Shown here piece after piece: positions 17,416 to 25,939 of a stretch of 64,000 nucleotides of DNA. Numbering within the stretch: the stretch's first letter is position 1; each line of letters opens with the position of its first letter. The notes beneath the pieces are model-generated. The model made no database searches. It was not told where the DNA came from and saw nothing but the letters and a program-made list of their open reading frames with translations. Made by a program: the position numbers and the translations under genes. The stretch lies in NCBI GenBank assembly GCA_963719525.1, contig CAVRCG010000004.1:1674001-1738000 (forward strand), read 5' to 3'. This DNA is from Bernardetia sp963719525 (lineage in GTDB: Bacteria > Bacteroidota > Bacteroidia > Cytophagales > Bernardetiaceae).

Positions 17416-17423
17416 TACCTTTG
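17416..17423 (+). promoter_or_regulatory. Internal promoter -7 box before atpA
   Basis: TACCTTTG followed by CA matches the Bacteroidota -7 element, 53 bases before the atpA start. No clear -33 TTG is seen at the right spacing, so this is a moderate call. Confidence 0.45.
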
Positions 17424-17475
17424 CAATCTATTCAAAAAAATAAAATTCAATCGTAACTGTAAAAATAACGAATAA

Positions 17476-19071
17476 ATGGTCAGACCTGATGAAGTTTCAG
17501 CAATTCTAAGAGAACAACTCTCTAATGCAAAAACAGACGCTCAACTCGAAGAAGTAGGAACTGTACTTCAAGTAGGTGATGGTGTTGCTCGTATCTACGG
17601 ACTCTCAAATGCTCGTGCTGGAGAGCTTATCGAATTCAATAATGGACTTAATGGAATGGTCTTAAACTTGGAAGAAGATAATGTTGGAGCCGTACTTTTT
17701 GGAGATTATACCAATGTAGGAGAAGGCGATTCTGTCCGAACTACTGGTCGTATTGCATCACTAAAAGTAGGCGATGGCATGGTCGGGCGTGTAGTAGATA
17801 CACTTGGAAATCCTATTGATGGAAAAGGACCTATTACAGGCGAACTTTACGAAATGCCACTTGAGCGAAAAGCACCAGGGGTAATTTATCGTGAGCCAGT
17901 AACAGAGCCTCTTCAAACAGGTATCAAAGCGATCGATGCAATGATTCCGATTGGTCGTGGTCAGCGTGAGCTTATTATTGGCGACCGTCAGACAGGCAAA
18001 ACTGCTGTAGCGATTGATGCAATTATTAATCAAAAAGAATTTTTCGATAAAGGAGAACCTGTATTTTGTATTTATGTAGCGATTGGTCAAAAGGCATCTA
18101 CGGTGGCTGGTATTGTGGCTTCTTTGGAGCGTTATGGTGCTATGGCTTATACGGTTATTGTTTCGGCTTCGGCTGCTGACCCTGCTCCAATGCAATTTTT
18201 TGCGCCATTTGCTGGTGCTGCAATCGGAGAATTTTTCAGAGATACAGGTCGTCCTGCACTTGTAGTTTATGATGATCTTTCAAAACAAGCTGTTGCTTAT
18301 CGTGAGGTTTCTCTTCTTCTTCGTCGTCCTCCAGGGCGTGAAGCCTATCCAGGAGATGTATTTTATCTTCACTCTCGTCTTTTAGAACGTGCTGCAAAAG
18401 TTATCAATGATGACAAAATTGCACAAGGAATGAATGATATTCCTGAATCGTTGCAAAAAGCAGGTATCGTAAAAGGTGGAGGTTCACTTACTGCACTTCC
18501 AATTATTGAAACACAAGCAGGCGACGTTTCGGCATATATTCCAACAAATGTAATTTCAATTACAGATGGTCAGATTTTCTTAGAAACCAACCTTTTCAAC
18601 TCTGGTATTCGTCCTGCAATTAACGTAGGTATTTCGGTATCTCGTGTAGGTGGTTCGGCTCAAATTAAGTCTATGAAAAAAGTGTCTGGTACTTTGAAAC
18701 TAGACCAAGCACAATTTAGAGAATTAGAAGCCTTTGCAAAATTTGGTTCTGACCTTGATGCAGCTACAAAATTAGTTATCGAACGTGGACGTAGAAATAC
18801 AGAAATGTTGAAGCAAAAACAATTCTCTCCAGTAGAAGTAGAGAAACAAGTTGCGATTATTTATGCCACTACAAATGGTATTACGGATAATGTTCCTACT
18901 GAAAAAATGAAGGATTATGAGCAAAATTATCTAAGCATTTTAGAGCAGAATCATAGAGGTACATTAGACGAACTTCGTGCAGGAAAATATACACCAGAAC
19001 AAACTGATGTTCTTGCTAAAGTTGCTAAAGAAGTAGCCAAAACGTATCATGTAACAACTGCAAAAGTATAA
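17476..19071 (+). CDS. atpA: ATP synthase F1 subunit alpha
   Basis: 531 residues. Walker A GDRQTGKTAV at about 169-178, the signature region FYLHSRLLERAAK, and EAYPGDVFYL/RPAINVGISVSRVGG are typical. N-terminal VRPDEVSAILREQL is the delta-contact helix. The C-terminus carries a family-typical Bacteroidota tail after NYLSILEQ. It binds nucleotide at non-catalytic sites; the catalytic beta subunit is not encoded in this window. Confidence 0.97.
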   Translation: MVRPDEVSAILREQLSNAKTDAQLEEVGTVLQVGDGVARIYGLSNARAGELIEFNNGLNGMVLNLEEDNVGAVLFGDYTNVGEGDSVRTTGRIASLKVGDGMVGRVVDTLGNPIDGKGPITGELYEMPLERKAPGVIYREPVTEPLQTGIKAIDAMIPIGRGQRELIIGDRQTGKTAVAIDAIINQKEFFDKGEPVFCIYVAIGQKASTVAGIVASLERYGAMAYTVIVSASAADPAPMQFFAPFAGAAIGEFFRDTGRPALVVYDDLSKQAVAYREVSLLLRRPPGREAYPGDVFYLHSRLLERAAKVINDDKIAQGMNDIPESLQKAGIVKGGGSLTALPIIETQAGDVSAYIPTNVISITDGQIFLETNLFNSGIRPAINVGISVSRVGGSAQIKSMKKVSGTLKLDQAQFRELEAFAKFGSDLDAATKLVIERGRRNTEMLKQKQFSPVEVEKQVAIIYATTNGITDNVPTEKMKDYEQNYLSILEQNHRGTLDELRAGKYTPEQTDVLAKVAKEVAKTYHVTTAKV

Positions 19072-19084
19072 TTTCAGTAAGTAT

Positions 19085-19205
19085 AACAGACTTCCTAGTC
19101 TGTTGTAAAATAGAAAAACGTTATTAATTACCGTGTTTTGTTGAAAAAGCAGAACACGGTTTTCAAATGAAAAGTAATTATTGTACAGACTAGGAAGTCC
19201 GTACT
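19085..19205 (+). repeat. Three-hairpin repeat element between atpA and atpG
   Basis: An outer pair, AACAGACT-TCCT-AGTCTGTT (19085-19104) and ACAGACT-AGGA-AGTCCGT (19185-19202), are inverted copies of one another. Between them is an 11-bp stem ACCGTGTTTTG/CAGAACACGGT (19130-19160). The arrangement is like a BIME (two REP hairpins facing each other). Confidence 0.7.
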
Positions 19206-19228
19206 ACTTTAAGCCTTCAAAATATACT

Positions 19229-20170
19229 ATGGCAAATTTAAAAGAAGTTCGTGGAAGGATTGTATCTGTAAAATCCACACAGCAAATTACAAAAGCAATG
19301 AAAATGGTAGCTGCTGCAAAGCTGCGCCGAGCTCAAAATCGTATGATGCAAATGCGTCCTTACGCTCAAAAGTTGAGTCAAATTTTGCAAAATGTAACGG
19401 CTTCTCTTGTTGGAGATGATTTTGAAAGTCCGTATAGTGAAGTACGTGCAGAAGAGAAAATATTAATCGTAACTATTACTTCCGATAAAGGTCTTTGTGG
19501 AGCTTTTAATACGTATGTTTTGCGTGCTATGCAAGGCTTAGTTAATCGTAATTATAGCCGTCAAAATTCTTTAGGAAATGTAACAATTATGCCTATCGGA
19601 AAGCGTGCTTTGGATTATGTGAAACGTCGTAATATGAAATCTGTAAATGATTATTCAACTGTATTTTCTCAAAAAGAAATTACGTTTGATTATGTCCGTG
19701 TAGCAGCAGAATATGCAATGGATCATTTTATAGAAGGAAATTATGACAAAATAGAAATTGTTTATAATGAGTTTAAAAATGTAGCTACACAGATTGTACG
19801 TGCAGAACAGTTTTTGCCAGTTGCTCCTCCTACTGCAAATGTAGAAGAAAAAACATCAATGCTTAAAGCTCCTGAATTTGGTAAAAAAGAAGAGTTTAAT
19901 AGTAATGTAGATTACATCTTTGAGCCAGATAAAAAAGAAATTTTAGCAGACCTTATTCCTCAATCCCTCAAAACACAGTTTTATAGCAAAATTCTTGAAT
20001 CAAACGCAGCCGAACAAGGCGCACGTATGACGGCCATGGATAAAGCAACAGAAAATGCTGGAGAACTTTTGAAGGAACTCAAATTAAGTTATAACAGAGC
20101 TAGACAAGCCAACATTACCAAAGAAATTTTGGAAATTGTGGGTGGTGCAGAAGCATTAGAACAAAAATAA
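19229..20170 (+). CDS. atpG: ATP synthase F1 subunit gamma
   Basis: 313 residues from ATG 19229 (MANLKEVRGRIVSVKS). The frame is open to 19181, but that part runs through the hairpin repeat and is not family sequence, so the later ATG is used. The N-terminal coiled coil contains TQQITKAMKMVAAAKLRRAQ, and the C-terminal one MDKATENAGELLKELKLSYNRARQA, both signatures of the rotating shaft. Last gene of the operon, followed by a terminator. Confidence 0.95.
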   Translation: MANLKEVRGRIVSVKSTQQITKAMKMVAAAKLRRAQNRMMQMRPYAQKLSQILQNVTASLVGDDFESPYSEVRAEEKILIVTITSDKGLCGAFNTYVLRAMQGLVNRNYSRQNSLGNVTIMPIGKRALDYVKRRNMKSVNDYSTVFSQKEITFDYVRVAAEYAMDHFIEGNYDKIEIVYNEFKNVATQIVRAEQFLPVAPPTANVEEKTSMLKAPEFGKKEEFNSNVDYIFEPDKKEILADLIPQSLKTQFYSKILESNAAEQGARMTAMDKATENAGELLKELKLSYNRARQANITKEILEIVGGAEALEQK

Positions 20171-20189
20171 TTGTAATTTTAAAGAATCA

Positions 20190-20231
20190 AAAAAACGTCT
20201 GAAATTTAGTATTTTTCAGACGTTTTTTTAT
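20190..20231 (+). terminator. Terminator of the ATP synthase operon
   Basis: AAAACGTCTGAAA pairs with TTTCAGACGTTTT, followed by TTTTTATTTTA. It lies 20 bases after the atpG stop, closing the operon without atpD or atpC. The other side ends at the convergent gene at 20255, so it may work in both directions. Confidence 0.85.
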
Positions 20232-20254
20232 TTTACTTATAAATTTATCACTTC

Positions 20255-20833
20255 TTAAAATCTTCTACCAATACTTAATCCTGCTCTAAAATATAAAGAG
20301 TTGTATGATTCTAGACTTACAGCAAGATTTCTACCTACTCCGTAATAAATCTCTCCTGTCCATTTTCCACTTCTTGACAAATATTTTTTACCTACTGCAA
20401 AGCCCATTCCGTAACCCATTATATTATTATCTGTATTAGAAGGATAAGGATTGTAATTATAACTGTTTTCTTTGTAATTAAAAAGTCCTCCATTTACTTC
20501 CCCAAAAAAACCTGAAGCATTTTCTCTTCTCCCAAAATAAACTCTATAGTAAGGCATCAACATAAAATTATAGCCAAGGGCATTATCACTACCTGTTCCG
20601 AAAGCTAATGAAACACCTGCACCTGTTTCATCACTAAGAATCTTTTCATAAGTAATTTCAGGCATTCCAATCAAAACATAAATAGGATTTATCTTTATTT
20701 CGCTTGCTCGAAAATTAGGTTCACGTTTTACTTCGTCTTGATTGACAACATATACACTATCTACTTGAGAAAAAGCAAAGTTTGCACTCGTAAAAAATAG
20801 AGCAAATAAAAGAAGTTTCAAATTTGATTTCAT
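20255..20833 (-). CDS. Outer-membrane beta-barrel protein (small porin-like)
   Basis: 192 residues. Signal peptide LLLFALFFTSANFAFSQ, then a short linker and about eight amphipathic strands with glycine/aromatic alternation (TGAGVSLAFGTG, YNFMLMPYYRVYFG, GFFGEVNGGLFNY, MGYGMGFAVGKKY) and terminal LSIGRRF ending in phenylalanine. An OmpA/OmpX-size eight-strand barrel is likely. No ligand can be inferred. Confidence 0.6.
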   Translation of the reverse strand: MKSNLKLLLFALFFTSANFAFSQVDSVYVVNQDEVKREPNFRASEIKINPIYVLIGMPEITYEKILSDETGAGVSLAFGTGSDNALGYNFMLMPYYRVYFGRRENASGFFGEVNGGLFNYKENSYNYNPYPSNTDNNIMGYGMGFAVGKKYLSRSGKWTGEIYYGVGRNLAVSLESYNSLYFRAGLSIGRRF

Positions 20834-20980
20834 AAAATAAAAGATTTAGAGTAAATAGAAGTTAAATAACAAATGAGTGTGTTTTCAGAATAATGACGTT
20901 TTCGAATAGGATTACGTTGCATTTCAATTAAGCTATTGTAAACTATTTTTTTCAAAGTTTTAATCAATTTCAAAATCTAA

Positions 20981-21370
20981 ATGAATATTTCTAATCTATC
21001 ACTAGTATTAATTTTTGTTGGAGGTGGATTGGGTTCAGTAATCCGTTTTTTGTTTTCTAAATGGATTATCACTTCTTCTACTGATTTTCCGACAGCTACT
21101 TTTGTTACTAATTTTTTGGCTTGTATAATTTTAGGAGCATTAGCAAACTATTTGGGAGAAGCAAAACAGGAAAGTGAAAAAATTTTGGCAGCTTTATTTA
21201 TGACTGGTTTTTGTGGTGGATTTAGTACCTTTTCTACATTAAATCTTGAAACGTTCAAACTTATTCAAGCTCAAAATTATCAAATTGCATTTTTATATAC
21301 TTTTTCTAATGTAATTTTAGGTTTTGTAGGAATTGCTATTGGTTTTTGGTTAGTTAGTCTTTTTAAATAG
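20981..21370 (+). CDS. crcB: Fluoride channel CrcB/Fluc
   Basis: 129 residues, four helices. Hallmarks: GGGLGSVIRFLFSKW near the start, TFVTNFLACIILG with the conserved Asn, and GFCGGFSTFSTLNLETFKL with the phenylalanine box of the F- pore. Works as an antiparallel dimer exporting fluoride through the inner membrane. No fluoride riboswitch consensus was seen in the 147-base leader. Confidence 0.93.
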   Translation: MNISNLSLVLIFVGGGLGSVIRFLFSKWIITSSTDFPTATFVTNFLACIILGALANYLGEAKQESEKILAALFMTGFCGGFSTFSTLNLETFKLIQAQNYQIAFLYTFSNVILGFVGIAIGFWLVSLFK

Positions 21371-21391
21371 AAATGATTATATTTATGATTT

Positions 21392-21407
21392 ACGATTCGC
21401 AAATCGT
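21392..21407. repeat. Short intergenic hairpin
   Basis: ACGATT-CGCA-AATCGT between crcB and the glycosyltransferase gene, 20-30 bases after the crcB stop. It has no GTAG foot and no T-run, so it is neither a clear REP nor a clear terminator. Confidence 0.4.
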
Positions 21408-21423
21408 GGATTAACATCAAAAA

Positions 21424-22308
21424 ATGGTTTCAATTATCTGCTTGTGCTACAATCACGCAAATTTTATTGAAGAGGCTCTGTATTCTATCTTCAATCAAAC
21501 TTACAAAAATTGGGAATTGATTATTGTAAATGATGCAAGTACAGATACTAGTAAAGAAATAATTGATAAAATTATTAGTGATTTTTATATAAAAAAAGAT
21601 AACCATTCCTACAACATTCAAACTATTCATTTAGAAAAAAATGTAGGAAATTGTGCGGCTTTTAATGAAGGTTTCAAAGTTTCAAAAGGAAAATATATCA
21701 TAGATTTGGCAGCCGATGACAAATTTGAAATTGATAAATTAGAAAAACAAGTTAAGATTTTAGAAAATACTGACCAACAGACAGGAATTTGTTTTACAAA
21801 TGCTACTTTGATAAATGAGGAAGGCAAAGAAATAGGAAATTATTATTTTGATTGGTACAAAAAATTGCCAAAAGACGTATTTATTTTTAAAGAACTTGTA
21901 AGAGCTGGAGGAATGATTTGCTCGCCTACGATGCTAATCAAAAGAGAAGTTTTGGAAGAATTAAATGGTTATGATGAATCACTTTCGTATGAAGATTATG
22001 ATTTTTGGGTTAGAAGTAGTAGAAATTGGAAATATATTTTTCTCAATGAAAACCTAACTTTTTATAGAAGAATGACTAAGCCCAATTCTCATTCCCATTC
22101 CTCTACATTTAAGAAAAAAAATAATCCACATTTATATTCTACCTTCAAAGTCTGTCAGAAAGCATTTTATTTGTGTCAGAATAAAGAGGAATACAAATCA
22201 CTTTCTATTTCTGTGATGTATCATTTCAAGGAATCATTAAAATACAAAAATTATAAAGCTGCAAAAGGATTTTTGAGTTTGTTTTTTAGATTAATTTTCA
22301 AAATTTGA
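21424..22308 (+). CDS. Family 2 glycosyltransferase
   Basis: 294 residues. GT-A fold: VSIICLCYNHANFIEEALYS, QTYKNWELIIVNDASTDTS (the nucleotide-sugar Asp), LAADDKFEIDKLEKQV in the DxD position, and GYDESLSYEDYDFWVR (the ED acceptor-base region). Cytosolic, perhaps membrane-associated through the basic C-terminal helix. It is not in a polysaccharide cluster, so the product is unknown; a cell-wall or LPS sugar is a guess. Confidence 0.85.
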   Translation: MVSIICLCYNHANFIEEALYSIFNQTYKNWELIIVNDASTDTSKEIIDKIISDFYIKKDNHSYNIQTIHLEKNVGNCAAFNEGFKVSKGKYIIDLAADDKFEIDKLEKQVKILENTDQQTGICFTNATLINEEGKEIGNYYFDWYKKLPKDVFIFKELVRAGGMICSPTMLIKREVLEELNGYDESLSYEDYDFWVRSSRNWKYIFLNENLTFYRRMTKPNSHSHSSTFKKKNNPHLYSTFKVCQKAFYLCQNKEEYKSLSISVMYHFKESLKYKNYKAAKGFLSLFFRLIFKI

Positions 22309-22332
22309 TAAATCAAATTACTACTCAAAAAC

Positions 22333-22356
22333 ACGTAGCAACTTGATTTATCAAGT
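22333..22356 (+). repeat. GTAG-foot hairpin repeat
   Basis: ACGTAGC followed by ACTTGAT-TT-ATCAAGT, in the 53-base gap between the convergent genes at 22308 and 22362. A close relative in the opposite sense is at 55283. Confidence 0.65.
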
Positions 22357-22361
22357 ATATT

Positions 22362-23264
22362 TTACGGCAAAAGCAAATTCGGATTTTCATCTTCTGCATC
22401 TAAAGAAGTATATAAATAACTATAATCTTTCATTCCACTTAACGCAAATTTTACCTTTGTCAAGTCAATTCTAACCGTATTTGACCAATTATAAAGTGTT
22501 TCTATCAAATTTTCAAGTGCGATATGATTTAGATTCATTGAGAAAAATAATGTTCCATTTTGATAGGAAACACGCAATTTATAATTATTACCTTCTTTTG
22601 GAATAAGCTCAATTTCTTCTACTTTGTATTTTGCTAATGTTACTTTTTGCTCTTTATAGGGCATAAATACAATGATTTGGTCTTTTTCTATGCTGATAGA
22701 TGGTTTACTATCGTGTTTTATAGTTACATTAGAATCCTTTTGAGAGGCAGAAACTAGAGATTTTATTGCTATTCCGTAAATAAAAGCAACTACTAAAAAA
22801 GTGCTTATTAAAAATGGAATGGAAAATTTTAAAATCCATAAAATTAATAAAATACTAACTAAAGCACATAAAAAAATAATAGATAAATCTTTTGAAGTTA
22901 AGCCTTCATTTTTAGTTGTTTGATAATACGTTTTCATATCCAAACTAGAAAGCACCCAAGGCAACGTTTTTATTTTGGTATCAAATTCTTTCCAATCCGA
23001 AATGTTGTGCAAATAAGCCTTAAAATACTGTCTTTTAGATTTTAGATTTAGTGTTTTTTTGACTGGAAAGTTAGCTAATGTTCTTTTTTGATTGCAATGC
23101 GTTTCTTTTAAATATTCCCACGAACTTTTCAAAAAAGCAGATTTACATTCTTGACAAAACACAATTTCATCTCCTTCTACAATCAAATCTCCCGTAATCG
23201 GATCTTGTCGCTTTTCATGTAAAAACTCTAAATGGAAATTGGAATTTATTTTATGAGTATTCAA
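22362..23264 (-). CDS. Zinc-finger (RING-like) / two-TM / PH-like protein, copy 3
   Basis: 300 residues from TTG 23264; the start is supported by alignment with the copies beginning MNSHKL and MHIHKI. The finger domain reads RQDPITGDLIVEGDEIVFC, then QECKSAFLKSSWEY and HC. A helical insert follows (about 70-130) that copies 1 and 2 lack, then membrane helices at about 131-150 and 152-172, and a PH-like tail beginning SISIEKDQIIVF. Alone on its strand, it shows that the family is dispersed, not only tandem. Confidence 0.6.
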   Translation of the reverse strand: MNTHKINSNFHLEFLHEKRQDPITGDLIVEGDEIVFCQECKSAFLKSSWEYLKETHCNQKRTLANFPVKKTLNLKSKRQYFKAYLHNISDWKEFDTKIKTLPWVLSSLDMKTYYQTTKNEGLTSKDLSIIFLCALVSILLILWILKFSIPFLISTFLVVAFIYGIAIKSLVSASQKDSNVTIKHDSKPSISIEKDQIIVFMPYKEQKVTLAKYKVEEIELIPKEGNNYKLRVSYQNGTLFFSMNLNHIALENLIETLYNWSNTVRIDLTKVKFALSGMKDYSYLYTSLDAEDENPNLLLP

Positions 23265-23307
23265 GGATTTTGAGAAAAATAATGTGTAGTTTTTTTGTAA
23301 ATACTGA

Positions 23308-23376
23308 CGAAGACTAAAGTCTTCGGTACATTTTGAAAACTCACTCTGAAGAGTGAGCTACAGAATGAGCTACATT
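23308..23376 (-). repeat. Pair of foot-plus-hairpin repeats
   Basis: CGAAGACT-AA-AGTCTTCG (23308-23325, foot GTACC on the minus strand) and CTCACTCT-GA-AGAGTGAG with the doubled foot TGTAGC (23339-23376). They fill the space between copy 3 of the zinc-finger family and the end of the CAP-domain gene at 23385. Confidence 0.7.
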
Positions 23377-23384
23377 TGATTAAA

Positions 23385-24461
23385 TCAATAAATCAAAATC
23401 ATTGACCAATATTTTTCTTTTCTGGCTGCACCAATTCGCTTTACTCGTGTGTCCATCATACGTTTACAATGTGGAGGTGTAAGTTTCCAGCCACGAAAAG
23501 CCTGTTCGATTTCGGTAAAACTATACGAAACATTTTCATAAGCTTTATCAGTTTCTATTCCAACATCAAAAAGTCTTTTGACCGTGTTTCTACCACCAAT
23601 ATCAGTAGTCATTCCTTTTGTCTTCCAAAGACTAATTACTAATTCTTTTGTCGCATACGCTACCGTATCACTCCATTCTACTTCTGGAACAGGAGGAAAA
23701 TATCCTCCTCCACAATGACAACCTTTTTTACGGATTTCATTAGTCAGCTCCAAAAAACGCTGTGCAAATTCTCCATCTACTTTTTGCTCATCTTCTATAC
23801 GTTCATCTGTTTCTGGAAGCTCTGGTAGTTCTGGAATAGGATTATTTGTAACTCCTTCTTGTTTTTGAAAATCTGTAATATTACTAATCATATCTTGCTG
23901 CGAACCCAATTCTTTACTATCAAAAGTTTTCATTTGTACATCAAGACAGTTAAAATGATTTGTCTTTAATTCTGCACCAATTCCCTCAATAAAATCAGCT
24001 ACTTTTACATTATTTGGTAATCTTTTGAAATGTACCTCACACGTAAAAACATCATTATTAAGAGTAACAAGTTGAACAGGTTTTTTTGTATTAACTATTG
24101 GAATTTCTACTTTTCCATTACGAGCAATATTTTTTATTTCTATCATTTTAAAAACCTCTGATGGATTGGCATCATTCTTTAGAAACCAGGCCAAGTCTTC
24201 TCCGGAACCATAATAAGTTGCTGTTCCTGAATCATAATGCGAAACATAACGAAAATGAAAAATCGTTCGGTCTTTTGTGTAATCAATTTTATCTAAAATA
24301 TAATTATTTTGCCATTTTTTATAAATAGGTTTGTAATCTACAAAAGGCTTTTCTGAAACAGAAGCAGCGTTATTAGCTTGATTTGCATTTTGAGCAAGAG
24401 CAAAATCTGAAATAAAAATAGTTATAAATAAAGATAAAATAAAAATAAAGTAATTTTTCAT
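23385..24461 (-). CDS. Secreted CAP-domain (SCP/PR1) protein
   Basis: 358 residues. Signal peptide (FIFILSLFITIFISDFALAQ). The C-terminal ~130 residues form a CAP domain: FAQRFLELTNEIRKKG, VPEVEWSDTVAYATK, the SYSFTEIEQAFRGW helix, and PPHCKRMMDTRVKRIGAA with SMILIY at the end. The N-terminal 220 residues are unassigned, beta-rich, with an acidic linker (PELPELPETDERIEDEQ). A CHCGGG loop interrupts the first CAP helix and may bind metal or form disulphides. Exported, function unknown. Confidence 0.75.
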   Translation of the reverse strand: MKNYFIFILSLFITIFISDFALAQNANQANNAASVSEKPFVDYKPIYKKWQNNYILDKIDYTKDRTIFHFRYVSHYDSGTATYYGSGEDLAWFLKNDANPSEVFKMIEIKNIARNGKVEIPIVNTKKPVQLVTLNNDVFTCEVHFKRLPNNVKVADFIEGIGAELKTNHFNCLDVQMKTFDSKELGSQQDMISNITDFQKQEGVTNNPIPELPELPETDERIEDEQKVDGEFAQRFLELTNEIRKKGCHCGGGYFPPVPEVEWSDTVAYATKELVISLWKTKGMTTDIGGRNTVKRLFDVGIETDKAYENVSYSFTEIEQAFRGWKLTPPHCKRMMDTRVKRIGAARKEKYWSMILIY

Positions 24462-24696
24462 AATTTTTTGTTTTTTTATAGAGAATAGGTAGAATATTTT
24501 GGTGTAGTAGAAATCTAGTTTAACAAACGTAAGTTTTGGAGTTACGTTGTTTGTATCTTTTGAGATTTTAAAATAGATGTGTTACTAATTGATTAAAAAA
24601 GGATTCAAAAATAAAGCGAGGTTTTAAAACTGTTTTCAAAATCCTCTCTTTACCATTTATTTTTCTAATTATTTAAAACTTTGATTCCCTTAAATT

Positions 24697-25263
24697 ATGA
24701 TTTCCAAAAGAGAAAAACCAACTGTAAACTCAAGTTCGATGGCAGATATTGCTTTTTTATTGCTGATATTTTTTTTGGTCAGTACACGAATAGCAACCGA
24801 AAAAGGATTTGCGATGTCTTTACCTCCCAAACAAGAACAAAAAACTGCTCCTACGCCAGCCTTAGATAGAGATGTGTTGAGAATTACGATTAATTCTGAA
24901 AATAAAATTTTGTTTGAATCAGATAAAATAGGAACTGTTTCAGAAATAGAAAATCTTGTCAAGACACATTTGATGAATTATGGAAAAGATGAAAATTATT
25001 CGCAAAATCCACAAAAAGCCATCATCGTTTTGAGTAGCCAACGCCAGACAAATTATGATTTTTATATTGATGTATTAGATAAAATAAAAGCAGGATATAA
25101 TAAATCAAAAGCAGAGTTTTTGACAAAAAAATTAGGCGTAAAATATAACGCTATTGAAATCATAGATTTTGCACAGCAAAAAACACCAGAAGAAAAAGAA
25201 ATGTATCAGCTTCTTCAAAAAGAATTTCCTGTAAATATTCTGGAACAGAATAATTCTAATTAA
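24697..25263 (+). CDS. ExbD/TolR-family biopolymer transport protein
   Basis: 188 residues. VNSSSMADIAFLLLIFFLVST carries the single N-terminal helix with the family Asp that takes part in proton-driven force generation; the rest is periplasmic. Normally works with ExbB/TolQ and TonB in energising outer-membrane receptors. Here no exbB or tonB neighbours, so it probably joins a complex encoded elsewhere. Hairpins in the 235 bases upstream (24520-24546 and 24630-24655) may be terminators or leader structures. Confidence 0.85.
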   Translation: MISKREKPTVNSSSMADIAFLLLIFFLVSTRIATEKGFAMSLPPKQEQKTAPTPALDRDVLRITINSENKILFESDKIGTVSEIENLVKTHLMNYGKDENYSQNPQKAIIVLSSQRQTNYDFYIDVLDKIKAGYNKSKAEFLTKKLGVKYNAIEIIDFAQQKTPEEKEMYQLLQKEFPVNILEQNNSN

Positions 25264-25388
25264 ACAGTATTTGTAGAGAAAAAGGCTAATCTTTCCTTGA
25301 TAATAATGCTTCAAGCTGGAAATTACTACACACTACTACTACTACATCTTAGGAAAAGGCAAGCCATTTTCCCTACACCCATTATATT

Positions 25389-25586
25389 CTAATTATTCGG
25401 ACAAACTTCTTCAGCCGTTTTTCCACAATAACTACACGAGCCGTCGTCAGTTTTTAGAAACGGACTTTGACTAGCGCATGTTCCTCTAAATTGTCCTTGT
25501 TTCTGAAAGAACATTCGTACTCCCATGGCTACAAAATAAAGCATAAGAACTGCTATTGCAAGACCGATTGTATATAAGACTGTCAT
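25389..25586 (-). CDS. Small membrane protein with cysteine-rich tail
   Basis: 65 residues. One helix (TIGLAIAVLMLYFVAMGVRMFF) followed by a 35-residue tail with four cysteines (GTCAS, DGSCSYCGK, EEVCPN), the last three placed like a metal-binding knuckle. Such small proteins are frequent in Bacteroidota and unnamed. It stands divergent to the foldase gene at 25940. Confidence 0.55.
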   Translation of the reverse strand: MTVLYTIGLAIAVLMLYFVAMGVRMFFQKQGQFRGTCASQSPFLKTDDGSCSYCGKTAEEVCPNN

Positions 25587-25800
25587 AATTTCTAAGTTAT
25601 TAATTTAGTTTTTCGCTATCTATTATTCATTCCTTTAATTCGTTTTTACAAAAATACGAAAAAGTAGTGAAAAGTTGTTTTTCAATTTGTACAAATGTGT
25701 TTTAATTTACAAAACTAACCAACAGGATAGTAGATAGTTGAGAAAATAAAGTTTTTTTAGTAATTAAATGTGTTTATAATCAATTCTATGTAAAAGGAAA

Positions 25801-25831
25801 TTTGATTTTTTGATAAAACTAGCTACCTTTG
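25801..25831 (+). promoter_or_regulatory. Bacteroidota-type promoter of the PpiD/SurA-like gene
   Basis: TTTG (25801-25804), 19 bases, then TACCTTTG (25824-25831) followed by CA: a textbook match to -33/-7. Start of transcription is expected near 25837, giving a leader of about 100 bases. Confidence 0.7.
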
Positions 25832-25939
25832 CAGACTAAAATTTTGTGAATAATGATGCATCAAAGGACAACCATAAACGTTGAAAATTTCAAAATCGAT
25901 TTCACATTAACCTTATTTAAAAAATTACACAGATAGATT

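Noticed and set aside
19181..19228. Sixteen extra N-terminal residues on AtpG
   Set aside because: This part runs through the hairpin repeat and is not found in the gamma family; ATG 19229 begins the conserved N-terminal helix.
20834..20980. Fluoride riboswitch before crcB
   Set aside because: The leader lacks the conserved GGNGAUGG core and the paired pseudoknot arms; only AT-rich sequence is seen.
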